A DNA stretch of 64,000 bases, taken from the NCBI GenBank assembly GCA_050084515.1, contig CM114274.1:15004001-15068000 (forward strand), read 5' to 3'. The notes under the pieces are model-generated. The model was not told the DNA's origin and did no database searches. It worked only from the letters and a program-made list of their open reading frames with translations. Shown in pieces: positions 58,700-64,000 of this stretch. How positions within the stretch are numbered: position 1 is the stretch's first letter; every line of letters begins with the position of its first letter. A program made the translations under genes and the position numbers. Origin of the DNA: Blasia pusilla (Eukaryota; Marchantiophyta; Marchantiopsida; Blasiales).

Positions 58700-59880
58700 C
58701 CCCATCGGTTATAATACTACTCCACCAACCAAGACTTTGTAGGACTCTACATCAGTCACTATCGCCTTGGGTCGCAACATGGACTCATCTGTAGGATGTC
58801 CTAGACGAATCCTCACCACAACCTCGTGCCGGGTAATATATTGTGTGGTACTCGCTCCACCCAAGAATGTCTCTATCCGGAATGGACAACGCTCCACATC
58901 GGCTCTCGTCAAGCCCAATCCTCTGAATGACGCTTTCCCCAACATCAGGGGTTGCGCTCCTGAATCCAACAAGACGCGTGCGGACTAAAAGCTCTATCTT
59001 CGGGACTTACCAATTGGAAGACATCTCCTCGGTTATCTAGCAACACAACACCAGGAGAAGCCATGGCACGCTCTATCACGGGTCTAGCGAGCATCTCCGC
59101 CATCCTAGCAGCCGCAGCTTGCCATGAATCTGACGTGGACGGCCCAAGCATCCGCTCCAAGGGCAGGTCCATCACCTCCTTTGCAATCACCTCTGAACAT
59201 GATGCAAGAACTCCAACTCCGCACTCACATAGTGAAGCGGCAAGCCGAAAAGCCTCGGCGAGCGTACCCCCCAACGTCATAACATCCGAAGCAGAAAATA
59301 AAGAAGTGCGGTACGCAACGGTGGCCGCCCCCAACAACGTGCTCAACACATGCCCCTCCTAAGCATCAACAATAGGAGTCGTTGCACTCGCTTCTTTCAT
59401 CGCCTTCCGGGCCTACACACCAACAACATCACCAACTCTCCAAGAACTTTGATGAGGATCCATCGATGGGGTCCTCATCGCTTCGAACAACGTGAAAGAC
59501 TGAGGAAGCCTAGTCTATTTTGTGGCTTCCCCTCCCTGTGGATCCAACTCTGCGGCTGCTCCACGCGTCATAATTGCGGCGGCCTCCATCTGGGCAACCC
59601 CGCACATCCAACCAGGATCCTCCATATCTTTAGCTGCTCCATATGATGTCGATGCCACGGATCCGGCATCGGGTAACCTCAATGCCATAGCGGCAATCAG
59701 CTCCTGTAGCTGCTGTATTCGAGCAGCCATCCCAGCCTCACGTCTGGCGTCTCCCTCGGCGCATCTAGGTGGTGGTACTCTACCTCCTCCATGGGCAGCT
59801 CCACCACCCTATCGGGAAACTCTAGCTCCTCGTCCCCCAACGGGACCACCTGGTGCACGATCTCTAGGCCCACCCAGACC
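58700..59880 (-). pseudogene. Copy A gag-PR linker and retropepsin
   Basis: Frames 59730-59515 and 59349-58945 give the linker: AARMAEMLARPVIERAMASPG and VVLLDNRGDVFQLVSPED. Frame 58972-58709 starts MLDSGAQPLMLGKASFRGLG, the retropepsin DSGA site, and continues to ALSPxxI-like residues near VLVGGVVL. The protein then runs without a clear border into the methyltransferase region. Retropepsin would cut the polyprotein in the particle. Copy B differs by DLGA at the active site. Confidence 0.85.
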
Positions 59881-61160
59881 GACTACTCGCTTTGGTGCCC
59901 ACTTTGGCCCTCAGTCCGGAAGTAACTCAGGATGTAAATTGAAACACTTAGCATATGTTTGACCATACCTCTAACAATAGTCACACTGATAACCTCCTGG
60001 TGCAGCACCATCTCCTCCTCCATGTTGAGGCACACGTCCATGACCCTAACGAGTACAATCGTGCTAATGATGGGCTTCACCACATGACCAACAAGTAATA
60101 GTAGGCGGCTGCTGCTGAGCCGCATATTAAGGCGCAGGTCTCTGTGGTAAGGCCTCCCAGTATCCTCCCTGAGCTCGTGGTGCCACAGTCAACCTATCTC
60201 GGAGTCCACGTTGCTGCACAATTGGTGCAACCGTTCGTGACTGCTGTCGCCTAGAACCCATGGTGGCTACGCTCTCCTCCGCTATGTTGCGCTCAATGTT
60301 CTCGACGGTCTTAAAAACATCTCTCAACATAGGGGAGGTGTTCATAAGAAGCATCCCCTCCCGCACCCGTGTCCGCAAGGTCCGGTCGGGCATCGCGTAC
60401 CATGATTGGATAGCTTGAGCCTCTATCACCCCTGAGTGACGTTGATCAACCGACGCAAGCGAGTGTAAGCCCCACCCAAACTCTCACCTAGGCACCTCTG
60501 GAAGTCGTGAATGCTCTGCAACTTCTCTATCCGTACCCCTTGGTAGCTCGCCCTCAACTCATCAAAGAACTCAACCATAGGGTTGAACCTGGGACGAACC
60601 CGACTAGACAATGCAACTGCTCCAATGCGAGTGACCCCTCCTAAAACGTCACTAGTGGAAGAGGAAGTAACCTCCCTTGAGTCCTCCTCCTCATCTCGGA
60701 ACGGTTCTGTCCATGACATATAGTGTGGGTGATAGTAGAGTTGCCATGCTTCAATCTCCTGGGCATATTTGTCGGAGAACTCATGGTAATCGTCCATGGG
60801 CGCCCCCTCTAAATGCTGGAACATAACGTTCAATGCTGTAAACGGGTTGAACTCTCTAGAGTTCCTAGCCCGCTGTGAGTCACACCAACTCCTAAACTAC
60901 GCAATGAAGTTGTGTAGCTCTATAGTGCCTACAGCACCCAAAACCTACGCGGTCCTCTACCCGGGTCGTCCATCTCGTACGCCCAACTGGTAGGACCACT
61001 CAATGTGTAGGGTGGATCACTAACACACTCCTCTATCTGCTCCCCCTTGTCTGAAGATGACACAGAAGGAGATCGAGGTGGTCTCTCATGTGGAGACCCT
61101 TGAAACCTCGCAGCACTCCGCGTAAACCCTCCAGAGCTACTCTCAGGTCCACTATCTCGC
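59880..61160 (-). pseudogene. Copy A gag with zinc knuckles
   Basis: The frames 60833-60426 and 60429-60127 match copy B's gag: MFQHLEGAPMDDYHEFSDKY, VEFFDELRASYQG, RCLGESLGGAYTRLRRLI and then LRTRVREGMLLMNTSP. Downstream in another frame come CWSCGEAHH (first knuckle, degenerate) and CDYC-RYGQTYAKC (second knuckle) near 59990-59940. A disordered N-terminus with Ser/Pro/Arg lies at 61150-60990. Frame changes and a stop in the knuckle make it non-functional. Confidence 0.82.
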
Positions 61161-62756
61161 CTCTCAAAATCCTGAAAGGACGCCGTGATGGCCCTCGTGC
61201 CCCTCTCACACGATCACTCTCAATCTTGTGAGTAATCCCTCAATCACTCAAACTAAACATGCGGCACTCAATCTACACTCTCTCATTGAGACGTGTGTTG
61301 TGCGGCAACAAGTAGCGTGGTGCGGCAAATCACTAATCTATCATCTTATCGACAAACCATCCTCAACTCTAAACATCCCACACAGGTCTATATCCCCTAA
61401 ACCCATACATCATCGATGCTTCTAGCATCAACACAAAACCCAATATCCCAAATAACTTCCCAATATTTGGAAATCCCTCACGCGTGCAGGGTAAGAGACC
61501 AGAATGGAGAACCTGACAATAATGTCGATATCGCTCCTCGGAAACTGCAAATCTTGACCCCAACTCAATCATGAAGACAACTCCTCCAATCAACAAGTCG
61601 TATTCCTCTCGTACTGACGCTGCTCAACCTCCTCGATGTGTGGTGCAGGTCGAGCGGTCCGGTGCGGCACAAGTAGCACAAAACGGCTACAAACAGCACG
61701 ACACTCGGAAATGGGGTGCGGCACTTGGCGCATACCCTCCTCAATCACTAATTCACACGCTCTGCTCCTTAGTGAAGGAGCGGTTCCGCAATCGAGATAG
61801 TGCGGTGCGGCCACGAGCGACACGGCGCAACAATCGGCGGCGCGCTGTAGCTACAGGCGTCACAACACGGTACTCAATCGTCATCGAGCGGCTACCAATC
61901 ATAACATAGCAGCATGAAATCAAAACTCAAACACCATACCCGGAGGTCATCTGCCATCACTGCTTGATGACAAAACTGCGATGCCGGTGGCGGCCAAAAC
62001 AAAGTACGTGGTGGCGACGCAAGTCAGAGAATCAACGAACATCGTGGAAGACCCTCCACTCCGTAATGGCGGCAATGGCAACCAAAGGGTGGACAACAGA
62101 CGATGGACCGTTGGTGGTGATGGTTGACCATTGACGGTGACGGTTGATCGTTGATGGCAGACCATTAACGGCGATGGCTGCCGCCGGCGTGGTGGCTAGT
62201 TCAGGGTTTGAACAATTTAACCCTAAAAATTGCCTAGCAATGGTAATTTTGCAAGATTGACCATAACTTTTTGCTCACAACTCCAAATTTCACACTATTT
62301 GTTGCATAACGTGCACAGCTTCATGATCTAGGACAACGTCAAAAACTTATTAGAATTGGAAATTCCAATAAGAACTTACGGGGACTGTCATAAAACCCAA
62401 TGTCTCTTTCTCCTACATAAAATTTGGCAGCGTTTCCGCGCTGATTACTCCCAACGAAAATATAAAACTTGTAAAAATACAAATCAGCAAGCTACATGGT
62501 GCTCCCGAGATCACCGGCATGGGGCAACTCACCCCATAATCAATCCCTATAAAAAATTGGGCAGCGCTTCCGCGCGCCACTCTTCCACACGAAAAATCGG
62601 CAAATGCAAAGAACAATCAAAGCAGCCCTTGCTCTGGTGAGCACTCCCATGAGCCGTTGAACGGGGAACACGGTCCCCGACCTGCAAAAATAGCGAGTGA
62701 CCAACGAGCTCCCCCATGAAGCTCTCTCACTCTCTCATTCTCTCTTTGTAAAATAA
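61161..62756 (-). other. 5' leader of copy A
   Basis: The leader runs from the right LTR to gag. It contains GC-rich repeats of GCGGTGCGGC-like words (61640-61850) and a CGGTGGCGG-type region (61980-62200). The region next to gag matches the leader of copy B. Open frames here are short and unconserved. No convincing primer-binding site was recognised. Confidence 0.5.
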
Positions 62757-63520
62757 GATCAAATCTCTCTCACAACACTATAGTTATCACATGTGTCTCT
62801 CAATGTCAAACCAAACCCGCTCTCTTAATGAGAGGTTTCGATTACACACACAAGGCAAGCAAGACCATAGCTCCGCCGCCTCATGCCAAGAGGTTCAACA
62901 AAGAGAGAATGAGCTCTCAAGCTCTCTCTCTTGGAGGTATACCCCATTCCCTCTCCCAAGCCTTCTCAACGGTAACCTATGCTTGCAGGTCACCTCCTTG
63001 GCTCTTGACTTGCTGTAGCGGGTCATGGGCCACTTTCCAAAGTGGAAATTCAACTATCCCCAACATAGAAACTTACTCGAAATAGTAAGTTTTTCTATAT
63101 GGCTCCAAATGAGCCAAAATGAAGGGGAAACCAGCTCTCTCAGGTTTCCCGAGGCCTCAACAAGTCATCCTCGACCTCTTGGACCTATCCTCCACTACTC
63201 GTGCAGATGCTCTACTAGATCCCACCGATCTATCCTAACACTTGTGACAATCTTCCAAACTACCCTAACTACCCTAGCCACCAACCAAGACTACTTTTGC
63301 TTTTGTTTCATTAAAGCACTAACCCCACTACTTTAGTTTCATAATCTCATCTTTTATTTATTATCTCTTTTTCTAAAGTGGGGCCCGTACAAATGAGTCA
63401 CCCTAAAGAGGTTTAAACATGGGAATTTTATTTTTCTAGGCTAATTTACTTAATACTAATAAAACTATCTCTAACACGTAATGATAGAGGAGTTTACATA
63501 GTAGATGGTTTTACTACACA
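62757..63520 (-). repeat. 5' LTR of copy A (chimeric S/U)
   Basis: On the minus strand it starts TGTGTAGTAAAACC. The first 275 bp match the beginning of the S-type solo LTR (46987-46710). Near 63245 it switches to U-type sequence (TTAGGATAGATCGG...) matching the left LTR to its end near TTTGATC (62757). It lacks the TATA word of the S type. The left LTR (U) and the middle LTR (U/S) have other combinations. Confidence 0.7.
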
Positions 63521-63799
63521 ACAACGCAGGGTCCGATCCCTTAGAGTCCGGAGTGCGCGGCGGCTAGCTACGTAGCTGGATAAATGGAGCACCAGGTCGG
63601 CTACTTCATCAGGTCAGAATGGAGTCCGCAATAACTATCAGGTCGGCCGGCTAACAGACATCGTTCCCCCCTCCCTCCATCCCCAATTTCTTATTTCAAC
63701 AAAATTACCCCCGCAAAATCTGGCTGAGGTCTATTTTGCCTAACTTGACTAACCCCCTTCTGATAGATTCATAATTTGGCTGCTTTCCACAAATTCCTC
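63521..63799. other. Flanking sequence of the tandem element
   Basis: A short segment with CGCGGCGGCTAGC and no recognised repeat or gene; probably the target sequence of the element's 5' end or the edge of an unknown element. Confidence 0.4.
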
Positions 63800-64000
63800 C
63801 TAGGATTGAGGATGTCGTACCCATACACATCGCTACACAACATATATTTTTGTCATCAAACACACACACAAACACACACGATCCCATGATTACTCATGGC
63901 ATCCAAACAACGAGACAAGAAGTACCAAAATATCTCCAATAAATCAAGATCCAATCTCTCTTAACACCATAGCTCTCAAATGTGTGCACTCTCACATGTC
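63800..64000 (-). repeat. Further U-type LTR fragment at the window edge
   Basis: Minus-strand reading gives the end of a U-type LTR (GTGCACACATTTGAGAGC...GATTGGATCTTGATTTA), directly followed by TGGAGATATTTTGGTAC and about 130 bp of the U-type start. The same end-to-start junction occurs at 40302/40295. A further copy of the family is likely to the right of the window. Confidence 0.55.

Larger units (their letters stand above)
40302..63520 (-). mobile_element. Tandem pair of methyltransferase/PHD gypsy elements, partly inverted
   Basis: Minus-strand reading from the right gives LTR, leader, gag, protease, methyltransferase and the first half of RT (copy A, to 56226). At 56223 the strand switches. 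From 47982 the plus strand carries the rest of A (RT end, RNase H, integrase-PHD, LTR), then copy B's leader and gag to 56223. From 47980 leftwards the minus strand has the rest of B (gag-PR linker, protease, methyltransferase, RT, RNase H, integrase-PHD, LTR). Each domain occurs exactly twice, and flipping 47981-56223 gives two complete elements sharing a middle LTR. Without later insertions each element would be about 10-11 kb. Confidence 0.85.

Overview
The window is a plant nuclear intergenic region made almost entirely of nested, mostly decayed transposable elements. No intact cellular gene, tRNA or rRNA was recognised. The mix of a Ty1/copia element with a UBN2-type gag, two kinds of Ty3/gypsy element, a CACTA transposon with DUF4218/DUF4216 regions, a DUF659-type hAT, Helitron fragments, solo LTRs with 5-bp target duplications and short satellite arrays points to a large-genome plant. 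A gypsy polyprotein carrying a C5 cytosine methyltransferase and a PHD finger suggests, weakly, a seed-free plant or streptophyte alga rather than a flowering plant; the species cannot be fixed from the sequence.

Layout, left half. 1-2.5 kb holds nothing recognisable. 2.7-4.0 kb is a Helitron replicase fragment (+), 4.1-4.6 kb a copia gag fragment (-), 4.6-5.8 kb a tandem array with a unit of about 265 bp. 5.8-17.35 kb is a minus-strand Ty3/gypsy element (G1: 3' LTR at 5794-7363, an unidentified ORF downstream of integrase, then integrase, RNase H, RT and protease going rightwards). A 3.75-kb copia element (7370-11116) is inserted exactly at its 3' LTR boundary. 17.36-24.9 kb is a minus-strand CACTA element (terminus, subterminal repeats, TnpA-like gene, TNP2 end), with its TnpA-like exon split by a solo LTR (R1). 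25.7-28.4 kb is a second Helitron fragment (-) split by a second solo LTR of the same family (R2). 30.1-34.6 kb is a decayed hAT transposase with two related GC-rich terminal segments. 34.9-36.8 kb is a satellite with a period of about 179 bp. 36.8-38.8 kb is AT-rich and featureless. 38.85-40.2 kb holds an unknown minus-strand ORF with a RING-like zinc-binding motif.

Layout, right half (40.3-63.5 kb), the main discovery. Two copies (A, right; B, left) of one unusual Ty3/gypsy family can be read. Its polyprotein order is gag with CCHC knuckle(s) - retropepsin - C5 DNA methyltransferase - reverse transcriptase - RNase H - integrase - C-terminal PHD finger. The pieces lie on both strands, but flipping the segment of about 47981-56223 restores a head-to-tail LTR-A-LTR-B-LTR tandem in one orientation. 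The two breakpoints fall inside A's RT and B's gag-protease linker, so the window appears to record a tandem pair followed by an 8.2-kb inversion (or an assembly misjoin that mimics one). Copy A keeps the hallmark methyltransferase, RT (YIDD) and integrase residues but has several stops; copy B has changed catalytic motifs (PCH, CVED, DLGA). B's protease region is interrupted by a solo LTR, and the middle LTR holds another solo LTR (5-bp TSD) and a nearly perfect 246-bp triplication.

How the parts could work together (inference): a methyltransferase (writer) and a PHD finger (chromatin reader) in one retrotransposon polyprotein could let the element, or its integration complex, act on host chromatin or DNA methylation.
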